Assembly (NCBI GenBank): GCA_902763335.1
Contig: CACWRR010000001.1
Coordinates: 1 to 64,000 of the forward strand
From: an uncultured Lachnospiraceae bacterium
GTDB taxonomy: Bacteria > Bacillota > Clostridia > Lachnospirales > Lachnospiraceae
DNA: 64,000 nucleotides
Reading direction: 5' to 3'
Under the pieces are notes generated by a model that saw only the letters and a list, made by a program, of their open reading frames with translations, had not been told where the DNA came from and ran no database searches. Below, in pieces: positions 51,158 to 60,130 of the stretch. A program made the translations under genes and the position numbers. Within the stretch, counting starts at the first letter, position 1, and the number at the start of each line of letters is the position of its first letter.

Positions 51158-51898
51158 ATGGAATTAGAGGTTAAGCTGCAGGTGTTTGAGGGCCCGTTAG
51201 ACTTACTTTTACACCTTATAGATAAAAATAAGATAAACATATATGATATCAATATTGTGGAAATAACTGCTCAGTACATGGAATACATAAGCATGATGCA
51301 GACCCATGATCTGGAGGTCGTCAGTGAATTTATGGTTATGGCGGCGACTCTTCTTGATATTAAGGCTAAGATGCTTCTGCCGAGAGAAGTGAATGAAGAA
51401 GGGGAGGAAGAAGATCCGAGACGTGAACTTGTGGAGCAGCTTCTTGAATATAAGATGTACAAGTATGCATCCTATGAACTCAGAGACAGATATACATATG
51501 CGGAAAGAAGTTTTTACAGAAAAGAAAGTCTTCCAAAGGAAGTTAAGCAGTACGAACCGCCGTTAGATATAGAGGCATTGCTTGACGGACTTACGCTCAG
51601 CAGACTTAACAGCATTTTTAAGGATGTCATGAAGCGCCAGAGTGATAAGATAGATCCGATAAGAAGTAAATTTGGCAGGATAGAGAAAGAAGAGGTAAAT
51701 CTTTCGGACAAGATGGATTATATTGAAGATATATTAAAGAACGGAGAACCGCTGAGCTTCTTTTCACTTCTTGAATCACAAAAGTCTAAAATGCATGTTA
51801 TTGTAAGTTTTCTGGCAGTTCTTGAACTGATGAAGGTTGGAAAGATTGTGATTATTCAGGAAAATGTGTTTGATGATATTATAATAAATGCGGCCTGA
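51158..51898 (+). CDS. scpA: Segregation and condensation protein A
   Basis: Kleisin subunit bridging SMC heads in the bacterial condensin. The N-terminal helix region MELEVKLQVFEGPLDLLLHLID is diagnostic (residues 1-22 of the protein), with DIKAKMLLPRE following and a C-terminal winged helix ending SFLAVLELMKVGKIVIIQ. At 246 aa it is full length. scpB follows after 32 bp; smc is not in the window. Confidence 0.95.
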   Translation: MELEVKLQVFEGPLDLLLHLIDKNKINIYDINIVEITAQYMEYISMMQTHDLEVVSEFMVMAATLLDIKAKMLLPREVNEEGEEEDPRRELVEQLLEYKMYKYASYELRDRYTYAERSFYRKESLPKEVKQYEPPLDIEALLDGLTLSRLNSIFKDVMKRQSDKIDPIRSKFGRIEKEEVNLSDKMDYIEDILKNGEPLSFFSLLESQKSKMHVIVSFLAVLELMKVGKIVIIQENVFDDIIINAA

Positions 51899-51930
51899 AT
51901 ATTTAAATGTATAGTGAAATGGAGAAATGT

Positions 51931-52512
51931 ATGAACAAAAACAGTGAGATAGAAAAAACAGAGTCGGCCATAGAAGCAATTCTGTTTACTATGGGTAACT
52001 CTGTGGAAATAGGTAAAATTGCCACGGCTATAGATCATGATGAAGATACAACAAGAAAAATTATTCACAATATGATGGACAGGTATTCTGAGCAACACAG
52101 GGGAATAAAAATTGTTGAGCTTGACAATGCATTTCAGATGTGCACGAATCCGGAATATTATGAACAGCTTATAAAGGTAGCATCCCAGCCTAAGAAACAG
52201 GTTCTTACGGATGTATTGCTTGAAACACTGTCAATAATTGCATACAAACAGCCTATCACCCGAATAGAGATAGAAAAGATAAGAGGTGTTAAGTGTGATC
52301 ATGCGGTAAATAAGCTTGTAGAGTATAATCTTGTTATGGAGGTTGGCAGGCTTGATGCTCCGGGAAGACCTATACTTTTCGGTACATCAGAAGAATTTTT
52401 AAGACAGTTTGGCATCAGTTCGCTTGAGGATTTACCGATTATCAATAAAGCTAAAGAAGAAGAGTTTAAGCTTGAGGCAGAAGAAGAGGCACAGCTTAAG
52501 CTGGATATCTGA
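51931..52512 (+). CDS. scpB: Segregation and condensation protein B
   Basis: Dimeric winged-helix partner of ScpA. Conserved pieces are IEAILFTMGNSVEI near the N-terminus, LSIIAYKQPITRIEIEKIRGV in the middle and LDAPGRPILFGTSEEFLRQFG near the end. The acidic tail is extra but common. ATG 51931 follows TGGAG; an ATG at 51907 lies too early. At 193 aa it is normal. Confidence 0.95.
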   Translation: MNKNSEIEKTESAIEAILFTMGNSVEIGKIATAIDHDEDTTRKIIHNMMDRYSEQHRGIKIVELDNAFQMCTNPEYYEQLIKVASQPKKQVLTDVLLETLSIIAYKQPITRIEIEKIRGVKCDHAVNKLVEYNLVMEVGRLDAPGRPILFGTSEEFLRQFGISSLEDLPIINKAKEEEFKLEAEEEAQLKLDI

Positions 52513-52881
52513 TGAAAGTGTAAAAATGTACAAATATTAAAGTGAAAATACACAAAAAATTCTTATAAATTAGAAGTAAGCTGAAAATTGGAAAATATAT
52601 AAATGGTACAATTATGCAAAATGCACAAAAAATGTGGTTTTTTTATGACGAATAATATTGACAATACTATTTCAGAATGATATACTACATTTGAAATAAA
52701 AGCAGTATAATTGTAAGAGTTTATGGGAATAATTACTAAGTTATTGTTATGACAGAATTGCTTTTGTTGTTAATATTAACTAGAATTATTTGCCATAAAG
52801 GAATTTAAGCTTTTGTTGCAAAATTAATGTAAAAAGTAAGAGCTGAATATAAGTCTGCGGCTCGGAAAGGTATGAACAATT
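52513..52881 (+). other. Long AT-rich intergenic region with the sugar-importer leader
   Basis: No gene fits in these 369 bases. They hold a strong promoter at 52658-52686, then a leader of about 190 nt. In the leader GTTAATATTAAC at 52769-52780 is a perfect 12-bp palindrome that could be a regulator site. No clear CcpA site or riboswitch was recognised. Confidence 0.6.
52658..52686 (+). promoter_or_regulatory. Strong predicted promoter of the maltose-type importer operon
   Basis: Perfect TTGACA at 52658-52663 and TATACT at 52681-52686 with a 17-bp spacer. The predicted start is near 52693. Confidence 0.8.
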
Positions 52882-54162
52882 ATGAAAAAAAGAATTATGG
52901 CAGTTGCATTAGTTGTAACTATGGCAGCGACAGCGTTCACTGGATGCGGTAAGAGTAAGACTTCGTCAGGCAATGCTGTAGAAGTGAAGGATTTTGATCC
53001 TGGTATCGAAATTGATACAAAATCAAAAATTGAGTTAACAGTATGGGAGTCTACAGGTGGACCTGATGAATTTATCAAGGCAGCAGGAGAGTCATTCACA
53101 AAACTTTATCCAAACATTACTATTAAGTATGTAAACGTAGAGTCAGCTGATGCACAGACAAAGATTGCATTGGACGGACCTGGTGGAAACGGACCTGACC
53201 TCTTTGCAGCAGCACATAATATCATGGGTGCTTTAGTAGCAGGTGGATATGTTTCAGAAGTTCCGGCAGGAGTTGACGAGACAGTTAAGAATAATGTTAT
53301 CGAGAGTGCTGCACAGGGTGCTACATTAGACGGAAAAATGTATGGATATCCTGTTTCAGTTGAGACATATGCATTATTCTACAACAAAGACATTGTAGAC
53401 GAAGCTGATGTTCCAAAGACAATGGATGATTTATTAACATACATCGACGGATTCGATAAAAAAGATGTAAATCCATTCGTATTTGATGCAGGAAATGCAT
53501 ACTACAGTGTATTATTTACAAACACAGATGATAATCACCTTTATGGAATGAATGGTGATGATATCACTCAGACATGCATGAACACGGATGAAGCTGTTAA
53601 GCAGATGCAGACATTCGTAAAACTTTCTAAGGCAGTAAACATGCCAACAGAGGATATTTCTACAAAATATTGTGATGCTATGTTCCTTGAAGGAAAAGCA
53701 GCTATGACAATTACAGGTGCATGGAATATTAAGACATTTGAGGAGTCTGGAATTAACTTCGGTATTACAACTATACCAAGTCTTCCTGATACAGATCATC
53801 CTGCAATTACATTCCAGGGTGTAAGATGTATGTATGCTTCAGCATTCTCAAATCATCCAAATGAAGCAGCAGCATTTGCTGAGTTCCTTACAACACCTGA
53901 GATGCAGAAACTTCGTTATGACTTAACAACAACTTTACCTGCAGCTGATATCGAAGTAGATGATGAGAAGGGATATATTGCAGGAATGAACGAGCAGCTT
54001 AAGTATTCTTACCCAATGCCAAATATCTCACAGGCAAGTTTGTTCTGGAGTGCATTTGGTTCAGCATATGCTAATATCTGGAATGGTGAAGTTGGCAATG
54101 ACGATGCATCAGTTTTATCAGAATTAGATAAAGCAAACCAGACAGCAACAAAGAAAGGCTAA
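52882..54162 (+). CDS. Extracellular sugar-binding lipoprotein (MalE-like)
   Basis: Solute-binding protein of a CUT1 ABC importer, tethered outside the membrane. The N-terminus is a lipoprotein signal with lipobox AFTGC (Cys22 or so). The mature part starts KIELTVWESTGGPDEF and has the LDGPGGNGPDLFAAAHNIMG and AMTITGAWN segments of maltose/maltodextrin binders. At 426 aa it is typical. Codon choice is enriched in frequent codons, fitting high expression. Ligand is probably maltose or maltodextrin, but other oligosaccharides are possible. Confidence 0.85.
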   Translation: MKKRIMAVALVVTMAATAFTGCGKSKTSSGNAVEVKDFDPGIEIDTKSKIELTVWESTGGPDEFIKAAGESFTKLYPNITIKYVNVESADAQTKIALDGPGGNGPDLFAAAHNIMGALVAGGYVSEVPAGVDETVKNNVIESAAQGATLDGKMYGYPVSVETYALFYNKDIVDEADVPKTMDDLLTYIDGFDKKDVNPFVFDAGNAYYSVLFTNTDDNHLYGMNGDDITQTCMNTDEAVKQMQTFVKLSKAVNMPTEDISTKYCDAMFLEGKAAMTITGAWNIKTFEESGINFGITTIPSLPDTDHPAITFQGVRCMYASAFSNHPNEAAAFAEFLTTPEMQKLRYDLTTTLPAADIEVDDEKGYIAGMNEQLKYSYPMPNISQASLFWSAFGSAYANIWNGEVGNDDASVLSELDKANQTATKKG

Positions 54163-54175
54163 TATAGTTAATATC

Positions 54176-54200
54176 ATTGACCGGTGGAAGGCCGGTCAAT
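54176..54200 (+). promoter_or_regulatory. Perfect stem-loop between binding-protein and permease genes
   Basis: ATTGACCGG at 54176-54184 pairs with CCGGTCAAT at 54192-54200; loop 7 nt, and no real T run follows. Such structures after a binding-protein gene often protect its mRNA and give more binding protein than permease. Confidence 0.65.
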
Positions 54201-54236
54201 GAAAAAATAAACAAATTTAGAAAGTCAGGTGAGGTT

Positions 54237-55559
54237 ATGGGAACATCTTTAGCTACAGATGGTTCTGATAAGAAAAAAGTAATGCTTACTTCTATACTGT
54301 TTATGGGACTCGGACATATTGTTCATTTAAAACAGTGGGTTAAGGGTATATTCTTTGCCCTCATAGAAGTAATATTTTTATGTTTTGTTCCGCATTTTGT
54401 AACAAAACTGGATGATATGATACATATTGGTAAAGACCAGTCTATGATACCGGCTGCAGAGAGACAGATGTCAACCTTCATGTTAATTGATGGTATTATA
54501 GTATTGGCATTTATAGCAATTTTTATTGTTGTATATGTATTGTCGGTTAAAAGTGCATTAGCTGATTACAGAGATTACTGTATTTTAGGAAAATATGCTG
54601 ATAACAGAGATGCTACAAAAGGAATTTTAGGAAAAGCTTTCCCTATCGTTGGCCTTGCACCAGCGTTAATCCTTATTGTATTCTTCGTTATTGTTCCGTT
54701 GGTATTCTCAATAACAGCGGGATTTACAAACTGGTCTAATCCGGATCATATCCCACCGGGAGGTTCAGTAAACTGGGTTGGACTTGAGAATTACATCGGC
54801 ATGTTCGGTGGAGAAGCAGAGTGGTCATCAGCATTCTTACGTGTTGCAGGATGGACGCTTATCTGGGGATTCTGTGCTACATTCACTAACTACTTTGGTG
54901 GAATGATTATGGCAGTTATCTTCAATCAGACAAAGTTAAAAATAGCTCCTGTTTTCAGAGCAATTTTCATTTTACCATATGCTATTCCTAACATCCTTAG
55001 TATGATGGTATGGAAGAACCTTTTGAATGGATCTTCAGGTACGGTAAACAAAACACTTGAGGCAATGGGTCTTATAGATCATGCTATTCCTTGGTTGTCT
55101 GACGTAAACTACGCAAGAATGACTTGTGTGCTTGTAAACTTATGGGCAGGTTTCCCATATTTCATGATGCTTATTGCTGGTCAGATGACTGCTATATCTA
55201 CAGATATATTTGAAGCGGCAGCTATCGATGGTGCTAATAAGTTCCAGATATTTAAGAGTATTACATTACCAATGGTATTATACCAAACAGTGCCTTTGAT
55301 TATCATGTCATTTACACATAATGTAAATAACTTCGGTGTTATCTACTTCTTGACAGGTGGTGCACCAAACGTTGCATCGTCAACAACCACAAAAGCGGGT
55401 GGTACGGATATCGTCGTAACATGGATTTACAAACTGACTATGGACGATATGAACTACAAGAACGCATCAGTACTTGCCATGTTCGTATTTGTAGTACTTG
55501 CACCATTTGCTATATTTAACTTTATGAATACTAAGTCGTTTAAGGAGGGTGAATTATAA
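54237..55559 (+). CDS. Sugar ABC transporter permease (MalF-like)
   Basis: First membrane subunit of the importer, 440 aa. Two extra N-terminal hydrophobic segments (about residues 20-60 and 80-105) precede a core of six helices. The EAA loop that meets the ATPase reads EAAAIDGANKFQIFKSITLPM. ATG 54237 follows GTGAGG; an in-frame TTG at 54177 is in the hairpin and is not used. The next gene starts on its stop codon. Confidence 0.9.
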   Translation: MGTSLATDGSDKKKVMLTSILFMGLGHIVHLKQWVKGIFFALIEVIFLCFVPHFVTKLDDMIHIGKDQSMIPAAERQMSTFMLIDGIIVLAFIAIFIVVYVLSVKSALADYRDYCILGKYADNRDATKGILGKAFPIVGLAPALILIVFFVIVPLVFSITAGFTNWSNPDHIPPGGSVNWVGLENYIGMFGGEAEWSSAFLRVAGWTLIWGFCATFTNYFGGMIMAVIFNQTKLKIAPVFRAIFILPYAIPNILSMMVWKNLLNGSSGTVNKTLEAMGLIDHAIPWLSDVNYARMTCVLVNLWAGFPYFMMLIAGQMTAISTDIFEAAAIDGANKFQIFKSITLPMVLYQTVPLIIMSFTHNVNNFGVIYFLTGGAPNVASSTTTKAGGTDIVVTWIYKLTMDDMNYKNASVLAMFVFVVLAPFAIFNFMNTKSFKEGEL

Positions 55560-56398
55560 TGAAAAAAAGTTCAAAAGCTACAGCTTTAACAGTGCTGGTA
55601 GTTGTATTTTTACTCCTTGTTACGTTTATAGTATTATACCCTATCGTGTTCGTTGTAAGTGCAGCATTTGCACCGGGTAATACAGCAACAGGTCTTTCTA
55701 TAATACCTTTTGCACAGGGATTTACTACTGAGCATTTTTCATATTTGTTTAATGAGACAAACTTTGTATTATGGTTCCAGAACACACTTATTATAGCTAT
55801 CTGCACAAGTGCAGCATCTATAGTTGTATGTTCGTTATCAGCATATGTTTTCTCAAGATTTAGATTTGCACTTAAGAAGGCAATGCTTATGTCATTGCTT
55901 ATATTACAGATTTTCCCATCTTTCGTTGGAATGATAGCTATCTATGTTATCATCAACAGAATGGGTGCTTATAACCAGTTATGGGGTCTTGTACTTGTTT
56001 ATGTTGCAGGTAACGTACCTTATAATACATGGCTTGTTAAGAGTTATCTGGATACTATTCCTAAGAGTCTTGACGAAGCAGCCAGAATCGATGGAGCTAA
56101 CCACCTTACAATTTTCGCACGAGTTATAATGCCGATTGCAAGACCAATCATTATCTTCCTTGCAATTACAACATTTACAGGTCCGTGGATGGACTGGATT
56201 TTCCCGAAACTTGTATTAGGTGAAAATGAGAAGCAGACATTAGCACTTGGACTTTTCAGCTTTGTTACAGATAGAAAAGACCAGTTCACAACATTTGCAG
56301 CAGGAGCATTACTTATCGCAATTCCTTTCGTATTCTTCTTTGTAATAACACAGAAGGCACAGACAGAAGGTCTTGGAGCTGCAGCTGTTAAGGAATAA
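55559..56398 (+). CDS. Sugar ABC transporter permease (MalG-like)
   Basis: Second membrane subunit, 279 aa, with six hydrophobic helices and the EAA loop EAARIDGANHLTIFARVIMPI. The end (EGLGAAAVKE) is typical of MalG. ATG 55559 overlaps the previous stop. No ATPase gene follows, so a shared MsmX/MsmK-type ATPase elsewhere must power it. A terminator lies 20 bp on. Confidence 0.9.
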   Translation: MKKSSKATALTVLVVVFLLLVTFIVLYPIVFVVSAAFAPGNTATGLSIIPFAQGFTTEHFSYLFNETNFVLWFQNTLIIAICTSAASIVVCSLSAYVFSRFRFALKKAMLMSLLILQIFPSFVGMIAIYVIINRMGAYNQLWGLVLVYVAGNVPYNTWLVKSYLDTIPKSLDEAARIDGANHLTIFARVIMPIARPIIIFLAITTFTGPWMDWIFPKLVLGENEKQTLALGLFSFVTDRKDQFTTFAAGALLIAIPFVFFFVITQKAQTEGLGAAAVKE

Positions 56399-56417
56399 TA
56401 TAATAATCTGATTATTT

Positions 56418-56460
56418 GGAGAGGCACTATGGCGTGTGAGCTATGGTGTCTCTTTTTTTG
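56418..56460 (+). terminator. Terminator of the importer operon
   Basis: GAGAGGCACTAT at 56419-56430 pairs with ATGGTGTCTCTT at 56443-56454 with G-U pairs; seven or more T follow. Confidence 0.8.
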
Positions 56461-56482
56461 TTATGTGACAGTATGTTTATAT

Positions 56483-56602
56483 GATTTAGGTGTCAAAAGG
56501 GTGCTACGCACCAGTCAAACACAATATGTGATATTGCAAGCTGGCTTGCAAATACACATACTTGTGTCGGCTAGTCCCCGTAGGGGCTTTTGACCCTAAA
56601 TC
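56483..56602. repeat. Inverted-repeat element with three internal hairpins (MITE-like or ncRNA)
   Basis: Outer arms GATTTAGG-TCAAAAG at 56483-56499 and CTTTTGAC-CTAAATC at 56587-56602 pair with one bulged base. Inside are three hairpins: GGTGC/GCACC (56500-56512, loop TAC); a long one from 56519 to 56567 with ACACAA/TTGTGT, ATGTG/CACAT and TTGCAAG/CTTGCAA; and CCCC/GGGG (56576-56586, loop GTA). Together they make a closed multi-branch fold of about 120 nt. It has no open frame. Only one copy is in this window. It follows a terminator and precedes the dacF promoter. Confidence 0.6.
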
Positions 56603-56612
56603 TTATATAAAA

Positions 56613-56640
56613 TTGCGAAAGTCTTTTTTTCTGATATATA
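56613..56640 (+). promoter_or_regulatory. Predicted promoter of the second carboxypeptidase gene
   Basis: TTGCGA at 56613-56618 and TATATA at 56635-56640, 16-bp spacer, with TG at 56632-56633 extending the -10. Confidence 0.55.
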
Positions 56641-56677
56641 CATAGAATTATAGAAAGAGATTTTTTGTGGGGGAGAA

Positions 56678-57823
56678 GTGTTAAAGAAGTTATTTGTAAT
56701 TATATGTATGATTGGTATATGTCTGGCACAGCGTGTGTATGGCGATGAGGATATGCAGCTAAATGCTAAATCAGCGGTTTTGATTGATGCGGAAAATGGC
56801 AGGATACTGTATGGTAAAAATGAGAGAGAAAAGCTGCCTATGGCAAGTACGACCAAGATAATGACATGTATTATTGCCATTGAAAACGGTAAAATGGATG
56901 AGGTTGTGGAAGTATCGGACTACGCAGCATCTATGCCGGATGTCCAGTTGAATATTAATAAAGGAGAAAAATATTATCTTAAGGATTTACTTTATTCATT
57001 GATGCTTGAATCGCATAATGATACTGCAGTTGCAATTGCGGAGCATATAGGCGGAAGTGTGGAAGGATTTGCCGGGATGATGAATGAAAAGGCATACTCA
57101 ATCGGTGCATTTGATACACACTTCGTAACGCCAAATGGCCTCGATTCAGATGAACATTATAGTACGGCATACGATATGGCATTAATAGCTTCGTATGCAT
57201 TAGAAAATGATATATTTATGGAAGTGATAAACACACCGTCACATACATTTTCAGACATTGATGGTAAAAGAAGTTTTACAGTCAATAATAAAGATGCATT
57301 TTTGGGAATGATGGATGGAGCTGTAGGGGTTAAAACGGGATTTACCGGAAATGCAGGGTATTGTTTTGTGGGAGCGGTTTATAAAGATGATAAGAAATTC
57401 GTGTCGGCAGTGCTTGCTTCGGGCTGGCCCCCGCATAAGACATATAAATGGCAGGATACGATTAAACTTATGAATTATGGAAATGATAATTACGAACACA
57501 GAAAGATTTTTGATGGGAGTGAGTACTATAGGGAGATACAGGTTGATGATGGCATAGATGACAACGTGGGGGTATATTCTTATGGATATGAGGATATATT
57601 AGTTTCTGATAAAGATATAATAGAAGTTAAGGAAGTGTTAAATGAGAAAATAAGTGCACCTGTGAACAAAAATCAAGTTGTGGGGAAATTGGTTATCAAA
57701 ATTAATTCTGAAAAATATAGAGAGTATTGTATAAAAAGCTGTGAATATATAAGACGGAAAACTTATGTATGGGAATTAAAGCGTATTTATTCATGTTTTT
57801 TACTTGATTTTTTCCATAATTAA
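56678..57823 (+). CDS. dacF: D-alanyl-D-alanine carboxypeptidase (DacF-like)
   Basis: Second S11 peptidoglycan carboxypeptidase of the window, 381 aa. Signal peptide to about residue 22 (CLAQRVYG), catalytic STTK (Ser57, Lys60), SHND, and VGVKTGFTGNAGYC; a C-terminal PBP5_C-like domain follows, ending in an odd basic and aromatic tail (CFLLDFFHN). It begins at GTG 56678 beside a GGGGGAG site. In sporulating relatives DacF acts on spore cortex, but nothing here proves a sporulation role. Confidence 0.85.
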   Translation: MLKKLFVIICMIGICLAQRVYGDEDMQLNAKSAVLIDAENGRILYGKNEREKLPMASTTKIMTCIIAIENGKMDEVVEVSDYAASMPDVQLNINKGEKYYLKDLLYSLMLESHNDTAVAIAEHIGGSVEGFAGMMNEKAYSIGAFDTHFVTPNGLDSDEHYSTAYDMALIASYALENDIFMEVINTPSHTFSDIDGKRSFTVNNKDAFLGMMDGAVGVKTGFTGNAGYCFVGAVYKDDKKFVSAVLASGWPPHKTYKWQDTIKLMNYGNDNYEHRKIFDGSEYYREIQVDDGIDDNVGVYSYGYEDILVSDKDIIEVKEVLNEKISAPVNKNQVVGKLVIKINSEKYREYCIKSCEYIRRKTYVWELKRIYSCFLLDFFHN

Positions 57824-57832
57824 TTATACAAT
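57804..57832 (+). promoter_or_regulatory. Predicted promoter of the decarboxylase cluster
   Basis: TTGATT at 57804-57809 and TACAAT at 57827-57832, 17-bp spacer, overlapping the last codons of dacF. Confidence 0.6.
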
Positions 57833-57886
57833 TACAATCGGCAGAGATTTTGATTAATTTAAATATAGAAAAATGGAGGTTCAAAA

Positions 57887-59320
57887 ATGAGTACAACAAC
57901 AAATGAATCAGCAAGGCAAAGAATTGAGTCTTTACTTGATGATAACAGTTTTGTTGAAATCGGTGGTCTTGTAACAGCAAGAAATACTGATTTTAACTTG
58001 TCTGGTAAAGAAACACCTGCTGACGGAGTAATTACCGGATATGGAGTTATTGATGGAAATCTGGTTTATGTATACAGCCAGGATAGCTCTGTAATGAATG
58101 GTTCTGTAGGAGAGATGCATGCAAAGAAGATAGCCGGTATTTATGATATGGCTATGAAGATGGGAGCACCGGTTATAGGTCTTATTGATTGTGCCGGTAT
58201 CAGACTTCAGGAAGCAACAGATGCTCTGAACGCATTCGGTGAGATATACTACAAACAGACAATGGCTTCAGGTGTGATTCCACAGATATGTGCAGTATTT
58301 GGAAAATGTGGTGGCGGTTTATCAGTACTTACTGAGCTTGCTGACTTCACATTCATGGATTCAGAAAAAGGAAAGTTATTTGTAAATTCTCCAAACGCAA
58401 TAGATGGAAATTATACAGAGAAATGTGATACTGCATCAGCAGATTTCCAGAGCAAAGAAAGCGGAAATGCTGACGTTGTCGGCAGTGAAGATGACATTAT
58501 TGCACAGATTAGAGAATTAGTATCTATTCTGCCTGCAAATAATGAAGATAATACAGCATATGATGAATGTACAGATGATTTGAACAGAATTAATGAAAAT
58601 ATTGAGGCATATGCGGGAGATACAGCATATGCGTTAAGAGAAATATCTGATAATAATATGTTCTTTGAAGTTAAATCAGAGTATGCAAAAGAGATGGTTA
58701 CAGGCTTTATCAAGTTAAATGGTATGACAGTCGGTGCAGTTGCAAACAGAAAAGAGGTAATGTCTGAGGACGGAGAAGTTGCAGAAAAACTTGATACATT
58801 CCTTACAGTTAAAGGATGTGAAAAGGCTGCTGAATTCGTTAAGTTCTGTGATGCATTTTCAATTCCTGTACTTACACTTACAAATGCAACAGCATTTAAG
58901 GCAAGCATGTGTCAGGAGAAGAAGATTGCCAAAGCCGCAGCAAAGCTTACATACGCTTTTGCTGATGCAACAGTACCTAAGGTAAATGTTGTAGTTGAAA
59001 AGGCATATGGAACAGCTTATACAGTAATGAACAGTAAAGCACTCGGTGCTGATATTGTATATGCATGGGATGGAGCAGAGATTGGAATGATGGATGCAAC
59101 TCTTGCAGCCAAGATAATGTACCCTGATAACAATGCAGAAGTACAGAAAAAGGCCGACGAGTACAGAGAGCTTCAGTTAAATGCCACATCTGCTGCAAGA
59201 CGCGGATATGTTGATACAATGATTAATCCACAGGATACAAGAAAGTATGTAATTGGAGCATTTGAGATGTTATTTACAAAGAGGATTGATTTACCGGCTA
59301 AAAAGCATGGAACAGTGTAG
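57887..59320 (+). CDS. Acyl-CoA carboxyltransferase subunit (MmdA-like)
   Basis: Carboxyltransferase that moves CO2 between biotin and an acyl-CoA such as methylmalonyl/propionyl-CoA. Two crotonase-like halves are seen: ARQRIESLLDDNSFVEIG and SQDSSVMNGSVGEMHAKKI in the first, with the acyl-CoA oxyanion loop KCGGGLSVLTELADF; the second has VGAVANRKEV, AWDGAEIGMMDATLAAK and ARRGYVDTMINPQDTRKYV. At 477 aa it is somewhat shorter than MmdA/PccB. ATG 57887 follows ATGGAGG. It heads five collinear genes for a biotin-dependent sodium pump. Confidence 0.88.
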   Translation: MSTTTNESARQRIESLLDDNSFVEIGGLVTARNTDFNLSGKETPADGVITGYGVIDGNLVYVYSQDSSVMNGSVGEMHAKKIAGIYDMAMKMGAPVIGLIDCAGIRLQEATDALNAFGEIYYKQTMASGVIPQICAVFGKCGGGLSVLTELADFTFMDSEKGKLFVNSPNAIDGNYTEKCDTASADFQSKESGNADVVGSEDDIIAQIRELVSILPANNEDNTAYDECTDDLNRINENIEAYAGDTAYALREISDNNMFFEVKSEYAKEMVTGFIKLNGMTVGAVANRKEVMSEDGEVAEKLDTFLTVKGCEKAAEFVKFCDAFSIPVLTLTNATAFKASMCQEKKIAKAAAKLTYAFADATVPKVNVVVEKAYGTAYTVMNSKALGADIVYAWDGAEIGMMDATLAAKIMYPDNNAEVQKKADEYRELQLNATSAARRGYVDTMINPQDTRKYVIGAFEMLFTKRIDLPAKKHGTV

Positions 59321-59334
59321 AAAGAGGTGTAGAT

Positions 59335-60111
59335 ATGAAGAAAATTCATAAATCCGTTCTTCTTTTGACATTGGTAGTTGCAATGATTTTTACGGTCGTA
59401 TCGGTTAAACCGGTGACTGCATATGCTGCTGACCTTTCTTTTTCATATGAATATGATGATATAGAAAGTTCAATGGAAGGTATAGCACAGTTTTTTGCTG
59501 CTAAATCAGATGCAGCAATAGATTATTATATAGATAATTCTGTTGGTATGCAGCTTGAAGCTTTTAAGTCATTTAAAGAAGTAAAAGAACAGAAAATCGG
59601 TTCATTTGTTTCTATTGAAAAATGTAATATAAAAGAAGACGCAGATAATGATAGTATAGAGGTAACATCTATAATTCACTTTGAAAAGAAAGATGTTAAA
59701 ATGACAGCAACATTTAAGTCTATAGATGACGATGTGATGCCTGTTGAGATGTCATTCGGTATTTATGCCGGTGATGAAGAGAAGAATGTAAGTCTTGCAT
59801 CAAAAATGGGAAAGGCTGCATTAAATACTCTTATGGGTATGGGAACCGTAATAATCGTTCTTGCTTTCCTTGCTGTTGTTATCTCATTACTTGGTGTTGT
59901 AAATAATTTACAGAACAAAAAGAAAAAAGAAGCGCCGGTTATTATTGATAACACAGAACCTAAGAGTACAGATGAAGAAGTATACGAAGATGATGATGAA
60001 CTTGTGGCAGTCATTGCAGCCGCAATAGCAGCATCAGAAGGTACAACTACTGATGGATTTGTAGTAAGATCGATAAAAAGAAGTAAGAACAATAAATGGA
60101 AAAATGCATAA
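59335..60111 (+). CDS. OadG-like gamma subunit with an added extracytoplasmic domain
   Basis: By position and membrane pattern this is the small gamma subunit that anchors the decarboxylase complex, but at 258 aa it is far larger than classical OadG (about 80 aa). It has a cleavable-looking signal peptide (residues 1-32), an outside domain of about 130 residues (SFSYEYDDIESSMEGIAQFF and on), one membrane helix with the OadG-like GMGTVIIVLAFLAVVI (about 172-190), a Lys-rich stop-transfer, an acidic stretch and the conserved ELVAVIAAAIAASEG helix before a basic end. The outside domain's role is unknown. Confidence 0.75.
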   Translation: MKKIHKSVLLLTLVVAMIFTVVSVKPVTAYAADLSFSYEYDDIESSMEGIAQFFAAKSDAAIDYYIDNSVGMQLEAFKSFKEVKEQKIGSFVSIEKCNIKEDADNDSIEVTSIIHFEKKDVKMTATFKSIDDDVMPVEMSFGIYAGDEEKNVSLASKMGKAALNTLMGMGTVIIVLAFLAVVISLLGVVNNLQNKKKKEAPVIIDNTEPKSTDEEVYEDDDELVAVIAAAIAASEGTTTDGFVVRSIKRSKNNKWKNA

Positions 60112-60130
60112 ATATTAGGAGGATATCATA

